DNA of 64,000 bases from Porticoccaceae bacterium (GCA_024644595.1 JAHEHL010000004.1:77224-141223), one strand, 5' to 3'. Shown: positions 17,787 to 28,746, counted from the first letter of the stretch. Notes: generated from the sequence alone by a model not told the origin. Translations and numbers: made by a program.

Positions 17787-18132
17787 CCGCTGCCTGCGGC
17801 GTACCTTATCGTTTCCGCCTGCACTGCACTTCCCTTTGCCACATACCACGCTTCGCTCCAATGCCATCCCGTTCACCTTATATTAAAGCGCAAAACTATT
17901 TGGGTTTTAGTGCGGGAGTCTAGACTGGGAGCAGAGTATTTTTTTGTATTAGAACCATCAGCTATCACGCTCAGCAACTAAAGCTTACTAATCCCAATCT
18001 GATTGACAATGAAAGCTGGCGCAATCCATTGGTATGCTGCCATAGCAAACTTGCGCTCTAAAGCCACTTGCGGGACACTACGCGACCAAAATGACCTCTG
18101 CCCAGAACGACAAAACATCAGGAGCAAACCCA
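17787..18132. other. Intergenic region between imuB and metY
   Basis: About 345 bases without a convincing gene. dnaE2, normally the third gene of the imuA-imuB-dnaE2 cassette, is absent. A TTGACA at 18003-18008 has no matching -10 at usual spacing. No SAM riboswitch fold was recognised. Confidence 0.5.
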
Positions 18133-19401
18133 ATGAAATTGGAAACTCAGGCGATTCACGCCGGATTTAACGATGACCCGGCAACCCGAGCAGTTGCAGT
18201 GCCGATTTATCAAACTACCTCATATAGCTTTCGTGATACCGAGCATGGTGCCAACCTGTTCAATCTAGCTGAGCCAGGCAATATCTACTCACGAATAATG
18301 AACCCGACCTGTGATGTGCTCGAACAGCGAATCGCTGCAATGGAAGGTGGTGTTGGCGCACTGTGCATGGCTTCGGGCATGGCGGCCATTACTGCATCAA
18401 TCCAAACGCTGTGTCGCGCCGGTGACAACATGGTTAGCGTCAGTCAGCTCTATGGCGGCTCTTACAACCTCTTCGCCCACACTCTGCCCCAACAAGGCAT
18501 TGAAGTACGCATGGCCTCAGGTGATGACATTGCCGCTCTCGAAGCACTGATCGACAACAACACCAGAGCTGTGTTCTGTGAGTCAATTGGCAATCCCGCC
18601 GGCAATGTTGTCGATATTGCCGCTCTCTCTGAAATGGCTCACCGTCACGGTGTGCCGGTTATTGTCGACAATACCGTTGCAACGCCCTATCTGTGCCGCC
18701 CCTTTGAACACGGCGCCGATATTGTGGTGCACTCCCTGACCAAATATATTGGCGGTCATGGCACTACCATCGGTGGAATTATTGTCGACAGCGGCAACTT
18801 CGTCTGGAAAGACAACCCGCGCTTCGAGCAATTTAATACGCCGGATCCCTCCTATCATGGTGTCACTTACGCCAATGATTTTGACGCCCCGTTTATTGGT
18901 CGCGCACGGGTTGTTCCACTGCGCAACATGGGCGGCGCCCTCTCACCTTTTAATGCCTTTATGATTATGCAAGGTTTGGAGACACTGGCACTACGTATGG
19001 ATCGCCACGTGGAAAATGCCCAAGCTGTTGCAAGCTACCTTAAGGGTCACGATGCGGTATCTTGGGTCAATTACGCCGGACTGGCAGATGATAATTATCA
19101 TCAGCTGGCCCAGCGTATATGCTCTGGTAAACCTTCCTCGATTGTCAGCTTCGGCATCAAAGGCGGTGAGGAAGCCGGCGCCAAATTTATCGATGCGCTG
19201 GCCATGATCAAGCGGCTGGTCAATATCGGCGATGCCAAATCGTTGGCCTGCCACCCTGCCAGCACCACGCACCGTCAGCTCAACGAGGAAGAACTAGCCC
19301 GAGCTGGTGTCAGCAAAGAGCTGGTCCGTCTGTCAGTGGGTATCGAACATATAGACGACATACTTGCTGATATCGAGCAGGCACTAAACGCTGCCAGCTG
19401 A
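18133..19401 (+). CDS. metY: O-acetylhomoserine sulfhydrylase
   Basis: A Cys/Met-metabolism PLP enzyme of 422 residues from this start. MKLETQAIHAGFNDDPATRA and YQTTSYSF are the family N-terminus; the PLP lysine is in HSLTKYIGGHG. It converts O-acetylhomoserine plus sulfide into homocysteine and acetate. The ATG at 18133 is preferred over one 14 codons upstream because AGGAG (18120-18124) precedes it by 8 bases and homologues start here. Homocysteine would be methylated by metH, also in this window. Monocistronic, with a strong terminator downstream. Confidence 0.92.
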   Translation: MKLETQAIHAGFNDDPATRAVAVPIYQTTSYSFRDTEHGANLFNLAEPGNIYSRIMNPTCDVLEQRIAAMEGGVGALCMASGMAAITASIQTLCRAGDNMVSVSQLYGGSYNLFAHTLPQQGIEVRMASGDDIAALEALIDNNTRAVFCESIGNPAGNVVDIAALSEMAHRHGVPVIVDNTVATPYLCRPFEHGADIVVHSLTKYIGGHGTTIGGIIVDSGNFVWKDNPRFEQFNTPDPSYHGVTYANDFDAPFIGRARVVPLRNMGGALSPFNAFMIMQGLETLALRMDRHVENAQAVASYLKGHDAVSWVNYAGLADDNYHQLAQRICSGKPSSIVSFGIKGGEEAGAKFIDALAMIKRLVNIGDAKSLACHPASTTHRQLNEEELARAGVSKELVRLSVGIEHIDDILADIEQALNAAS

Positions 19402-19420
19402 TACGCCGCGGCAAAATAAA

Positions 19421-19456
19421 AAACCACCAACAGTTTGCGCTGCTGGTGGTTTTTTT
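19421..19456 (+). terminator. Rho-independent terminator after metY
   Basis: AAACCACCA pairs with TGGTGGTTT around a 13-base centre, with a T-run downstream. The A-run upstream also lets it serve the opposite strand. Confidence 0.9.
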
Positions 19457-19488
19457 ATGTGTTCAAATAACGCGGGATTGCAAAAGAA

Positions 19489-20037
19489 TTATGCAATAAT
19501 CCGAGTCAAAAAAAAGCGCTCAGTAGACCCCGAAAGGTCGCCCAGATGCTCTCTCTGGACGTGTAATTTCTCACCATAGTGCGCCGCACAGCCCTTGATC
19601 AAGCCCTCCGCCACGTCCCCCATACATCGCGGCGACTGATAGATAAGCTCCATCGTGAGATCTGTGTACCGGGTACACTTAAAGTCTGGCGGCGCGGCGT
19701 CCGGATAGAGCTTTTTAACCTCGACATGAATAAAATCATCGACCTTTTGCAATAGCTCGAATGATGAGTTCAGTCCCGCAATCCACTCCGGATAAGCCGA
19801 AATCAACTCGGCAAATAGATATACACCGAAGGTTTTGGTGACCTTGGACACCGGGACATCAATTTTTTTACTCAGCACCACCAGCATATCGATCAACTCC
19901 TTGTGATCATAAGTACCCACCGTGGTGTAGATGCCTCCGCTCGCTGGCGCCGCCTCGTCGATAATCTCCTCTACCATATCCTTGCCGTAGCGCTCTTCAA
20001 CCAGATAGAGAAAAGAGGTAAATAACATGCCTTTCAT
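19489..20037 (-). CDS. H-NOX haem-binding gas sensor domain protein
   Basis: A stand-alone haem-nitric oxide/oxygen-binding protein of 182 residues from the ATG at 20037. MKGMLFTSFLYLVEERYG is the family N-terminus. The proximal haem His lies in DDFIH, followed by YPDAAPPDF (conserved Pro) and YQSPR, the Tyr-x-Ser-x-Arg propionate-binding motif. The distal pocket has no Tyr obvious to me, so NO sensing is more likely than O2. A GTG 5 codons upstream is less likely because AGGGA lies between it and the ATG. Bacterial H-NOX genes usually adjoin a histidine kinase or diguanylate cyclase; none is adjacent here, so the partner is unknown. Confidence 0.9.
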   Translation of the reverse strand: MKGMLFTSFLYLVEERYGKDMVEEIIDEAAPASGGIYTTVGTYDHKELIDMLVVLSKKIDVPVSKVTKTFGVYLFAELISAYPEWIAGLNSSFELLQKVDDFIHVEVKKLYPDAAPPDFKCTRYTDLTMELIYQSPRCMGDVAEGLIKGCAAHYGEKLHVQREHLGDLSGSTERFFLTRIIA

Positions 20038-20308
20038 ATTAGAATCCCTCACATAATCTCAGCCAGAATGGCACTTTTCTGTTTCCCCTAAGTTGTACAA
20101 GCCAAGGGGGATATTTATGGTTAAAGCACCGACTTCTAGCAAGTGTACAGACAAGTATAGAACTAATCTAACTAGTGCCGTCCCCTGAGCCGGCAGATCA
20201 ACGTGGTATTCCAAGCGTAGTGAAATCGACCAATACACTCTCAATATAAACTTTTACTGAGCCTTTCACTTCACCTTATGATCTGTTTTTCAAGGCCAAT
20301 AAACGCAG

Positions 20309-20338
20309 AAAAGGCCACCCTTGCGGATGGCCTTTTTT
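20309..20338 (-). terminator. Terminator after tRNA-Pro
   Basis: Read on the minus strand, AAGGCCA and TGGCCTT pair around a 10-base loop and are followed by T residues, 8 bases past the CCA end of tRNA-Pro. The remaining intergenic sequence to the H-NOX gene (20053-20308) shows no gene. Confidence 0.8.
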
Positions 20339-20345
20339 ATTTAAT

Positions 20346-20422
20346 TGGTCGGGACGGCAGGATTTGAACCTGCGACCACTACACCCCCAGTGTAGTGCGC
20401 TACCAGGCTGCGCTACGCCCCG
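20346..20422 (-). tRNA. tRNA-Pro (GGG)
   Basis: A 77-nt cloverleaf with encoded CCA. The anticodon loop is CTGGGGG with anticodon GGG at 20388-20386; the T-arm reads GCAGGTTCAAATCCTGC. It lies just after the merR-type gene that follows ihfA, a conserved gammaproteobacterial arrangement. Confidence 0.97.
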
Positions 20423-20482
20423 ATTTACGTGGCGCAATCATACAGGCAACGGCCATTTTTGCAACTGATAGAGCTGCTGGAG

Positions 20483-20842
20483 TCAATTTTTATTAAATAC
20501 TTCAAGTACAGCTTCAAGCTCGGCAATGGTCTGATCGATCAGCTGCTTATAAGGCGTTTGCTCATCTTTAGTCGACTCACCTTCAATGCGTTGCCTTGCG
20601 CCCCCTATCGTGAATCCCTGCTCATACAGCAACGAGCGGATCTGGCGAATCAGCACGACATCCTGACGCTGGTAATAACGCCGATTACCGCGGCGCTTGA
20701 CGGGGCTTAACGTGGGGAATTCCTGCTCCCAATACCGCAGGACATGGGGTTTGACTTCGCACAGCTCGGAGACTTCGCCAATTGTGAAATAGCGTTTTCC
20801 TGGAATCGTTGGCAGCTGATTGTTGTTACTTGGTTCCAGCAT
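20483..20842 (-). CDS. MerR-family transcriptional regulator
   Basis: A 119-residue protein with an N-terminal MerR winged helix ([28 protein letters not shown] at about 18-45, then [13 protein letters not shown]) and a short C-terminal helix for dimerisation. It lacks the cysteines of metal sensors. Its start overlaps the end of ihfA by 17 bases, so it is translated from the same mRNA. This small MerR gene after ihfA is conserved in gammaproteobacteria but its targets are not well defined. Confidence 0.9.
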   Translation of the reverse strand: MLEPSNNNQLPTIPGKRYFTIGEVSELCEVKPHVLRYWEQEFPTLSPVKRRGNRRYYQRQDVVLIRQIRSLLYEQGFTIGGARQRIEGESTKDEQTPYKQLIDQTIAELEAVLEVFNKN

Positions 20843-21125
20843 AGTTTTCTACTCGTGCCTTTAATTTTTGACCTGGTTTAAATGTGACTACTCGCCGGGC
20901 GGAGATAGGAATTTCCTCACCGGTTTTCGGGTTGCGGCCCGGCCGACTGTTTTTGTCACGCAGCTCAAAATTACCAAACCCGGATAATTTTACCTGATCG
21001 TTATTTTCCAGAGCTTGCGAGATCTCATGGTAAAACATTTCAACTATTTCTTTGGCCTCGCGCTTGTTGAGCCCGAGTTCCTCAAATAGCATTTCAGCCA
21101 AGTCGGCTTTAGTCAAAGCTCCCAT
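20826..21125 (-). CDS. ihfA: Integration host factor subunit alpha
   Basis: A 99-residue HU/IHF-family DNA-bending protein from the ATG at 21125. [19 protein letters not shown] is the standard IhfA N-terminus, and [20 protein letters not shown] is the beta-arm with the intercalating proline region. It pairs with IhfB to bend DNA at specific sites in recombination, replication and promoter control. An ATG 3 codons further upstream is possible but less like homologues. It follows pheT, as in E. coli. Confidence 0.96.
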   Translation of the reverse strand: MGALTKADLAEMLFEELGLNKREAKEIVEMFYHEISQALENNDQVKLSGFGNFELRDKNSRPGRNPKTGEEIPISARRVVTFKPGQKLKARVENYAGTK

Positions 21126-21208
21126 TTTCAGCATCCACTATCTATGCGCGACAGATTCACGCAATCGTATTTTCCAATTCAGGCTCTGTGTAGCAATCGA
21201 CTGATCGA

Positions 21209-23593
21209 TCAGCTCCTGAGCTCTGCGTTAAACTGATTATCGAGCGTCTCGATAACCCGATCAATGGCACTATTGATCTCTTCATCGGTAAGAGTGCGCG
21301 AACCATGTTGAAACGTCAAGCCTAGCGCAAGACTTTTTCCTTTATTTTCAACATCTTTGCTGAGATAAACATCAAACAACTTTAATTGAGTTAAGTGCTC
21401 GCCCGCGGCATCTCGCGCCGCAGACAACAGATCAGCCGACACCAATTGCGTATTAACCATAAATGCCAAGTCACGCCGCACAGCAGGAAACTTGCTGACT
21501 TCTGAAAACGCCGGTAGACGACTCTTGCTTATTTTAGCAATGTCAACCTGGAACAAATAAACCGCAGTATTGAGGTCCAGCTGAGCCTGTAGACCAGGGT
21601 GTAACTGCCCTATCCAGCCGACCTGCTCACCGTCACGTAGTACCGCTGCAGATTGACCGGGGTGCAGTGCAGGATGCGACGCCGCGATGTAGCTAAATTG
21701 TCCGGCCAAACCGGTATGGGCAATCACAGCTTCGAGGTCACCTTTGAGATCAAAGAAATCGACCTTTTCTTTACTCGCCGTCCAACCGGTAGGCGTTCGC
21801 TGACCACAGATTAAACCGGCAAGCGCCATATTCTGGCTCAACTCACCCTGCTCGCTAGTGACAAAGCATTGACCCGCCTCAAAGATACGAACGCGATTTT
21901 GCTGACGATTGAGATTGTACAGCGCCGTAGATATCAGCCCCGGCCAAAGGCTGGTGCGCATAACTGCCATATCATTTGAAATCGGGTTTTGTAGATTAAT
22001 TGCCTCATTATCCTGGTCGATAAGCTTTTGCAGATCGGGATCAACAAAGCTATAGGTAATCACTTCCTGATAACCGCTGGCTATCAACTGGCGCCTAAAG
22101 GTACTCAGCTCACACTGAGTCTCTTGTTTGGCCTGCAATTCGAGCGCCATAACTGGTGTTGACGTGGGCAGGTTGTTATAGCCGTAGATGCGCGCGACTT
22201 CCTCAACCAGGTCCTGCTCGATAGCCAAATCAAAGCGCCAGCTCGCTGCCACCCAGGTGGAGCTCTGCTCGTCGCGGGAGACAAAGATCAACCCCAGACG
22301 GGATAAAATATCATCAACTTCGGCCGCAGCAATCGTCACACCCAACTGCTGAGTTAATACCGCATTCCGCAGCTTAATAGTTGCCGGCTGCGGCAGATGC
22401 TCGACAGACTCTTTGACGACGACAGGTCCCGCCTGGCCTCCACAAATTTCCAGCATCAATGCCGTCGCGCGCTCAATCGCAGCAACCTGAAGTTGAGCGT
22501 CCACGCCTCGCTCAAAGCGATGCGACGAGTCAGTGTGTTTGCCGTAGTTGCGCGCCTTGCCCGCGATTGCCAAGGGGTTAAACCAGGCGCTCTCAAATAG
22601 AATATCGGTAGTCTCATCATTCACTGCCGATTCGTCGCCACCCATAATCCCCGCCATTGCCAGGGCTTTACTGTGATCGGCGACAACCAGTGTTGAGCTG
22701 TCGATTTTAACGCTGGTCTCATCAAGCAGTTTCAAGTCTTCACCGCGGCCCATCCGCACAACAATGCCGCCATCAATTTTGGCCAGATCAAATGCGTGCA
22801 TCGGCTGGCCCAATTCGAGTAACACATAATTGGTGACATCTACCGCCGGACCAAGACTACGTACGCCACCGCGGCGCAGTTTTTCCTGCATCCACTTAGG
22901 TGTCGGTTGACTCAAATCGAGATTGCGCAAGACTCTGCCAACATAGCGCGCGCAGGCTTCCGGCGCGTCCAGCGTGACAGTGACAGAATCGCTAATCGTC
23001 GCTGCAACCGCCGCACAGCTCTGCTCAGTAACGGCGGCTTTGTTCAAGACGCCGACCTCTCGAGCCAAGCCACGAATACTCAAACAGTCGCCACGATTGG
23101 GCGTCAGATCAACTTCAATAATATTGTCATTGAGCTCAAGGTATTCAATCAGGTCACTGCCCACTGACGCATCGGCAGGAAGCTCCCATAGGCCGGCATC
23201 ATCATCGCCGAGCTGCAATTCTGTTTGCGCACAGAGCATGCCGTAGGATTCTACGCCACGCAGCTTGGCTTTCTTAATATTGAAGTCACCGGGCAATTTA
23301 GCTCCGACCACGGCAAACGGGATCTTGATGCCAACCCGAGCGTTGGGCGCGCCGCAAACAACCTGGGCCAGCTCACCTTCACTGCCACCCGCCACTTGGC
23401 AGATGCGCAGTTTGTCAGCATCCGGATGTTGTTCAACGGCCATAATTTCACCGACCACCACACCACTCATCTTCGGTGCAGCAGGATCGACCGCATCGAT
23501 TTCTAACCCCGCCATCGTCAGCTGCGCCACCAACTGGTCAGTTGAAAGAGCCGGATTGACGGTTTCGCGCAGCCAGGATTCACTAAATTTCAT
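21209..23593 (-). CDS. pheT: Phenylalanyl-tRNA synthetase beta subunit
   Basis: A 794-residue subunit of the alpha2-beta2 enzyme. The tRNA-binding OB domain (about 40-150: VVGEIMAVEQHPDADKLRICQV), the B3/4 editing domain, B5 (about 400-470), the catalytic-like core (RIYGYNNLPTSTP) and the C-terminal FDX-ACB anticodon-binding domain (FSEVSKFPAVRRDLAFMV) appear in normal order. It supports Phe-tRNA charging and edits Tyr-tRNA-Phe. 13 bases separate it from pheS upstream. Full length for the family. Confidence 0.97.
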   Translation of the reverse strand: MKFSESWLRETVNPALSTDQLVAQLTMAGLEIDAVDPAAPKMSGVVVGEIMAVEQHPDADKLRICQVAGGSEGELAQVVCGAPNARVGIKIPFAVVGAKLPGDFNIKKAKLRGVESYGMLCAQTELQLGDDDAGLWELPADASVGSDLIEYLELNDNIIEVDLTPNRGDCLSIRGLAREVGVLNKAAVTEQSCAAVAATISDSVTVTLDAPEACARYVGRVLRNLDLSQPTPKWMQEKLRRGGVRSLGPAVDVTNYVLLELGQPMHAFDLAKIDGGIVVRMGRGEDLKLLDETSVKIDSSTLVVADHSKALAMAGIMGGDESAVNDETTDILFESAWFNPLAIAGKARNYGKHTDSSHRFERGVDAQLQVAAIERATALMLEICGGQAGPVVVKESVEHLPQPATIKLRNAVLTQQLGVTIAAAEVDDILSRLGLIFVSRDEQSSTWVAASWRFDLAIEQDLVEEVARIYGYNNLPTSTPVMALELQAKQETQCELSTFRRQLIASGYQEVITYSFVDPDLQKLIDQDNEAINLQNPISNDMAVMRTSLWPGLISTALYNLNRQQNRVRIFEAGQCFVTSEQGELSQNMALAGLICGQRTPTGWTASKEKVDFFDLKGDLEAVIAHTGLAGQFSYIAASHPALHPGQSAAVLRDGEQVGWIGQLHPGLQAQLDLNTAVYLFQVDIAKISKSRLPAFSEVSKFPAVRRDLAFMVNTQLVSADLLSAARDAAGEHLTQLKLFDVYLSKDVENKGKSLALGLTFQHGSRTLTDEEINSAIDRVIETLDNQFNAELRS

Positions 23594-23606
23594 ATCTTAC
23601 CCAGCC

Positions 23607-24626
<1,020 letters not shown>

Positions 24627-24662
24627 TCACCACAATTCTCTGTCAGCTATCTTATTACCGAT

Positions 24663-24698
24663 AAAAAAATAGGGAAAGAGCGCAGGCCCTTTCCCTAT
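24663..24698 (-). terminator. Intrinsic terminator or attenuator between rplT and pheS
   Basis: On the minus strand ATAGGGAAAG (24698-24689) pairs with CTTTCCCTAT (24678-24669), followed by seven T. It ends 42 bases before pheS. E. coli has a pheM-controlled attenuator at this place; no Phe-rich leader peptide is visible here. Confidence 0.85.
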
Positions 24699-24744
24699 CC
24701 GATTAGCTTTGTTACAACGCCTGCCGAGACAGGATAATCGCTAT

Positions 24745-25101
24745 TTAAGCCAGGGCAGCTTTGGCTTGGTTTACTACTGCACCAAAGGCTGCTTTGTCGT
24801 GTACAGCCAAATCAGCCAACACGCGACGGTCAAGCTCAATGCCTGCCTTGCTGAGACCGTTAATCAGTCTGCTGTATGACATGCCCTCTACACGAGATTG
24901 AGCATTGATTCGGGCAATCCACAGTCTGCGGAATGTGCGTTTCTTGGCACGACGGTCACGATAAGCGTATTGACCCGCTTTGGTAACTGCCTGAACCGCG
25001 ACGCGATAAACTCGACTGCGTGCTCCGTAATAACCTTTTGCCTGCTTGAGGACTTTTTTGTGACGGCGGTGTGCTTCTACACCACGTTTTACTCTAGCCA
25101 T
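24745..25101 (-). CDS. rplT: Large ribosomal subunit protein bL20
   Basis: A 118-residue protein matching bL20 end to end ([52 protein letters not shown]). It binds 23S rRNA early in 50S assembly and in many bacteria represses its own operon. It follows rpmI by 26 bases in the classical infC-rpmI-rplT operon. Confidence 0.98.
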   Translation of the reverse strand: MARVKRGVEAHRRHKKVLKQAKGYYGARSRVYRVAVQAVTKAGQYAYRDRRAKKRTFRRLWIARINAQSRVEGMSYSRLINGLSKAGIELDRRVLADLAVHDKAAFGAVVNQAKAALA

Positions 25102-25127
25102 TGTCTTCTCCTACCAAAATCTGTTAA

Positions 25128-25325
25128 TTAAATTGTGCTACGCAGCATGCGGTTGACGCGCGGGGTATCGGCAGCATTGAGAATGCTGGTACCACGCAGC
25201 TGACGCTTGCGCTTGGTAGTCATTTTGGTGAGGATGTGGCTTTTGTGCTGGTGCTTATGCTTGTAGCCTGCAGCCGTCTTTTTGAAGCGTTTTGCAGCTC
25301 CACTGTGTACTTTTGCTTTTGGCAT
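25128..25325 (-). CDS. rpmI: Large ribosomal subunit protein bL35
   Basis: A 65-residue basic protein ([43 protein letters not shown]) of exactly the usual bL35 length. It lies between infC and rplT as in nearly all gammaproteobacteria. The 90 bases upstream, in the position of the L20-responsive leader of E. coli, were not resolved into a fold. Confidence 0.97.
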   Translation of the reverse strand: MPKAKVHSGAAKRFKKTAAGYKHKHQHKSHILTKMTTKRKRQLRGTSILNAADTPRVNRMLRSTI

Positions 25326-25415
25326 TTCTGTTCTCCAGGTTGAGAGTTAAATTAAATCAAGAAGAGACGCCCGGACAGCCTGCCAAAAAATGTGGCTGAA
25401 CGCGGGTCGCGCTAA

Positions 25416-25943
25416 TTACTTCTTCTTGCTGCGTGGGGCCAGCGTCATAATCATTTGACGTCCTTCCAATTTTGGAAACTGTTCCACTTGCGCCAGCTCT
25501 GCGAGATCCGCTTCAATGCGTTTCATCATGTCCATGCCGAGCTGTTGGTGAGCCATTTCACGCCCACGAAAACGTAGGGTAATCTTGGCTTTATCACCGT
25601 TTTCCAGAAAACGGATCAAGTTGCGTAACTTAATGTTGTAGTCGCCCTCATCAGTACCAGGGCGAAACTTCATTTCCTTGACCTGTGTCTGCTTCTGCTT
25701 CTTCTTTTGCAGAGCCACTTTCTTCTTAATATCAAAGACGTGTTTGCCGTAATCCATGATTTTACATACAGGAGGTTCGGCATCCGGAGAGATCTCAACA
25801 AGATCAAGTGTCTCTTTCTGCGCCGCCTCGAGTGCAGTCTCTATGCTGACCACGCCAACCTGACTACCATCTGATGCAACCAATCGAACTTCGGGGGACG
25901 TGATATCGTCGTTAAGACGTGCCCGCTTGCTGTCTTTTTTAAT
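25416..25943 (-). CDS. infC: Translation initiation factor IF-3, with ATT start codon
   Basis: A 175-residue IF-3 when started at the ATT at 25943-25941. The codons after it read [20 protein letters not shown], matching the IF-3 N-terminus; the next canonical start, a TTG at 25883, would remove it. GGAG lies 8 bases upstream inside the end of thrS, and the thrS stop is 5 bases before the ATT. Core motifs are [20 protein letters not shown] and [23 protein letters not shown] lets IF-3, which rejects poor start codons, repress its own synthesis, as known in E. coli. Confidence 0.95.
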   Translation of the reverse strand: MKKDSKRARLNDDITSPEVRLVASDGSQVGVVSIETALEAAQKETLDLVEISPDAEPPVCKIMDYGKHVFDIKKKVALQKKKQKQTQVKEMKFRPGTDEGDYNIKLRNLIRFLENGDKAKITLRFRGREMAHQQLGMDMMKRIEADLAELAQVEQFPKLEGRQMIMTLAPRSKKK

Positions 25944-25948
25944 AAGCT

Positions 25949-27877
25949 TTACTCCGTTTCAACACCAATACGCCCGCGTCGCTCCGTCTCTTCGATAAAC
26001 ATGGTTGCAACCTGATCCAGCGTTATGCTGCCGAGGTCTTTTCCATCCCGAGTTCGAACCGCCACCGTGCGCGAATCTTTTTCATTATCACCTACAACGA
26101 GAATATAAGGGACTCGCTGAATTGAGTGACCGCGGATTTTAAAGCCGATCTTCTCGTTTCTCAAGTCACAAATCACTCTAAAGCCCTTATTTTGCAATGA
26201 TTTGGCCACTTCTTGCGCATAATCCCCCTGCGCGTCGGTAATATTGACCACAACCGCCTGTTCAGGCGCCAACCAAAACGGAAAAGCACCTTCATATTGT
26301 TCGATCAAAATACCGATAAATCGCTCAAAGGAACCTAGAATTGCTCGGTGCAGCATCACCGGTACCTGACGACTGCCATCTTCCGCAACATATTGCGCAT
26401 CGAGTCGGCCAGGCATGGAAAAGTCCACCTGAACCGTACCCAGCTGCCAAACGCGGCCGATGCAATCTTTTAACGAGAACTCAATCTTCGGACCATAAAA
26501 TGCACCCTCTCCCGGCAACTCTTCCCAGGCCAGGCCCTTGGCGTCGAGCGCATCAGCCAGCGCCTTCTCCGCGCGATCCCAATCGTCATCAGAACCTACG
26601 CGCTTCTCGGGTCTTGTCGACAGCCGATAGATAATTTCATCAAAACCAAAGTCAGTGTAAACCTCGTGCAGAAAATCGATAAACTGCGCCACCTCTGGCT
26701 GAATCTGCGCTTCCGTACAGAAAATATGTGCGTCGTCCTGTGTGAACGAGCGCACCCGCATAATGCCATGCAGAGAACCGGAGGGCTCATTTCGGTGACA
26801 GGAACCAAACTCAGCCAGGCGCAACGGTAGATCTCGGTAGCTTTTTAAGCCCTGATTAAACACCTGCACATGACAGGGGCAGTTCATTGGCTTTACCGCA
26901 TAGCTGCGATCGTCGGTCTGCAGACTGAACATATCATCGCCAAATTTATCGGCGTGCCCGGACTTCTCCCAGAGACTGAAATCGACAATCTGTGGCGTTT
27001 TAATCTCCTGATAGCCCTGCTCGCGCTGCTTGCCGCGCATATAGCTCTCAATGGTGTTGTAAACACTCCAACCCTTGGGATGCCAGAACACCGACCCCGG
27101 CGCCTCTTCCTGCATATGGAAGAAATCGAGCTTCTTATTAATCTTGCGATGGTCGCGCTTCTCCGCTTCCGCGAGACGATTAATATAGGCATTGAGCTCT
27201 TTCTTGTTGGTCCAGGCCGTGCCATAGATGCGCTGCAACATTTCATTGTTACTGTCGCCACGCCAGTAAGCACCAGCGACCTTGGTCAACTTAAAGGCTG
27301 GCAGCTTGGCCGTAGAAGGCACATGCGGGCCGCGGCAGAGGTCGATAAAATCGCCCTGACGATAAAGGCCAATCGGCTCTCCGGCAGGGATGCTGGCAAT
27401 AATCTCAGCTTTGTATTCCTCACCGATACCCTTGAAGAAAGCCACCGCCTCATCGCGATCCCACTCTTCGCGTGAAATACTGTGGTTCTGACTGACCAGC
27501 TCGGTCATGCGTGCTTCTATCGCCTCGAGATCTTCCGGCGTAAAGGCACGCTCAAAGGCAAAATCATAATAGAAGCCGTCTTCGATCACCGGACCGATAG
27601 TGACCTGAGCAGAGGGAAACAACTGCTTCACGGCCATAGCCAAAAGATGCGCCGAAGAGTGGCGAATAATGTCGAGCGCCTCATCGGAACGATCGGTAAC
27701 AATCGACAGTGTCGCGTCGCTGTGCATAACATAGGATGCATCGACAACCTCACCATTCACCACACCGGCGAGGGTTGCTTTGGCCAAGCCAGCGCCAATA
27801 TCAGCAGCCACATCGGCAACAGAAACAGGGTTATCGAAAAGTCGTTGGGAACCGTCAGGCAGGGTAATTGCGGGCAT
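25949..27877 (-). CDS. thrS: Threonyl-tRNA synthetase
   Basis: A 642-residue class II synthetase: N-terminal TGS domain ([20 protein letters not shown]), editing domain ([16 protein letters not shown] with the HxxxH zinc/editing motif), catalytic core ([34 protein letters not shown]) and C-terminal anticodon domain. It charges tRNA-Thr and hydrolyses Ser-tRNA-Thr. First gene of the thrS-infC-rpmI-rplT-pheST-ihfA block. In E. coli it represses its own translation; the leader here was not resolved. Confidence 0.98.
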   Translation of the reverse strand: MPAITLPDGSQRLFDNPVSVADVAADIGAGLAKATLAGVVNGEVVDASYVMHSDATLSIVTDRSDEALDIIRHSSAHLLAMAVKQLFPSAQVTIGPVIEDGFYYDFAFERAFTPEDLEAIEARMTELVSQNHSISREEWDRDEAVAFFKGIGEEYKAEIIASIPAGEPIGLYRQGDFIDLCRGPHVPSTAKLPAFKLTKVAGAYWRGDSNNEMLQRIYGTAWTNKKELNAYINRLAEAEKRDHRKINKKLDFFHMQEEAPGSVFWHPKGWSVYNTIESYMRGKQREQGYQEIKTPQIVDFSLWEKSGHADKFGDDMFSLQTDDRSYAVKPMNCPCHVQVFNQGLKSYRDLPLRLAEFGSCHRNEPSGSLHGIMRVRSFTQDDAHIFCTEAQIQPEVAQFIDFLHEVYTDFGFDEIIYRLSTRPEKRVGSDDDWDRAEKALADALDAKGLAWEELPGEGAFYGPKIEFSLKDCIGRVWQLGTVQVDFSMPGRLDAQYVAEDGSRQVPVMLHRAILGSFERFIGILIEQYEGAFPFWLAPEQAVVVNITDAQGDYAQEVAKSLQNKGFRVICDLRNEKIGFKIRGHSIQRVPYILVVGDNEKDSRTVAVRTRDGKDLGSITLDQVATMFIEETERRGRIGVETE

Positions 27878-28022
27878 AGTGCTTTCCTTTTCCAGTGGTG
27901 ACCCATACCAAAGGCCACTTGGGTTTATGTAATTAATCCAGCATTTTACCTTGAATAGCCCTATTTACAAGGCTATTCAGTCGTTACAATAGCCCCCACC
28001 ATAGATCTGGGAGTCGTGTTTT

Positions 28023-28475
28023 TTGAAAATTTATGTCGATGCTGACGCATGCCCCACGGTGATTAAAGAAATCCTTTATCGCGTCTCCCAACGCACCTCG
28101 ATCGAAGTCATTCTGGTGGCCAATCAAGCACTCTCCACGCCGCGCATTCCAACTGTGCGCAGCATTCAGGTGAGTGCTGGGTTTGATGTCGCAGACAATC
28201 ATATAGTGGAACTGGTTGAAGCCGATGATCTGGTCATCACTGCTGATATCCCGTTGGCTGCGGAGGTCATCGACAAAGGTGGCAAGGCGCTCAACCCAAG
28301 AGGTGAGCTGTATAGCAACGCTAATATTAGAGCGCGCTTAAATATGCGTGATTTTATGGACAGTATGCGCAATAGCGGGGTTCAGGTGGGGGGCGGCCCA
28401 CCGCCGCTATCGCAGCGTGACCGAATGGACTTTGCCAATGCACTAGACAAATATATCGCTCAACACAATCGCTAA
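28023..28475 (+). CDS. YaiI/YqxD family protein (DUF188)
   Basis: A 150-residue protein matching the UPF0178 family ([64 protein letters not shown]). The fold resembles PIN-like nucleases with conserved acidic residues ([14 protein letters not shown]), but activity is not established. It starts with TTG at 28023, with GGGAG about 10 bases upstream. It diverges from thrS and converges with a glutaredoxin gene. Confidence 0.9.
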   Translation: MKIYVDADACPTVIKEILYRVSQRTSIEVILVANQALSTPRIPTVRSIQVSAGFDVADNHIVELVEADDLVITADIPLAAEVIDKGGKALNPRGELYSNANIRARLNMRDFMDSMRNSGVQVGGGPPPLSQRDRMDFANALDKYIAQHNR

Positions 28476-28496
28476 AAAAAACCTCAACGGAGTTGA
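28474..28496 (-). terminator. Weak intrinsic terminator after the glutaredoxin gene
   Basis: On the minus strand TCAAC-TCC-GTTGA is followed by GG and eight T, directly after the glutaredoxin stop codon. The stem is only 5 bp. Confidence 0.45.
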
Positions 28497-28497
28497 A

Positions 28498-28746
28498 TCA
28501 ACTGCTCGCTGACTGCAACATTCTGCCAATCTGCGCGGCAGTAAATGGCCAGCCCTTTTCACGGCCATCGGGCAGCGCCAGCACAGGAATGCGCATGCCG
28601 TACTCTTGCTGCAACGCGTCAGACTCCCGAATATTCACTTCGACCATTTCCCAACCCTGTTCGGATAACTGCGGATAAAGGATAGCCTTGGCCTGATCAC
28701 AGAGATGGCAGTGGGGACCGCTGTAGAGAGTTAACTGTTTAACCAA
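28498..28746 (-). CDS. Glutaredoxin-family (DUF836) thiol protein
   Basis: An 82-residue protein when started at TTG 28746, which overlaps the rlmKL stop (TTTGGTTAA). It begins VKQLTLYSGPHCHLCDQAKAI, with the redox pair CHLC at about 13-16, and has the cis-Pro loop MRIPVLAL at about 50. A longer frame upstream exists, but it overlaps rlmKL and does not resemble the family. It is probably a thioredoxin-fold dithiol oxidoreductase; partners are unknown. Coupled to rlmKL, as in several gammaproteobacteria. Confidence 0.87.
   Translation of the reverse strand: MVKQLTLYSGPHCHLCDQAKAILYPQLSEQGWEMVEVNIRESDALQQEYGMRIPVLALPDGREKGWPFTAAQIGRMLQSASS

Noticed and set aside
17787-17950. A frame with a few residues recalling the DnaE2 N-terminus (LHC...S) after imuB
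   Set aside because: Only about five scattered matches, no start codon or following domain; too weak to call a dnaE2 remnant.
18001-18132. Promoter or SAM riboswitch before metY
   Set aside because: TTGACA at 18003 has no -10 at 16-18 bases, and I could not fold a recognised SAM aptamer.
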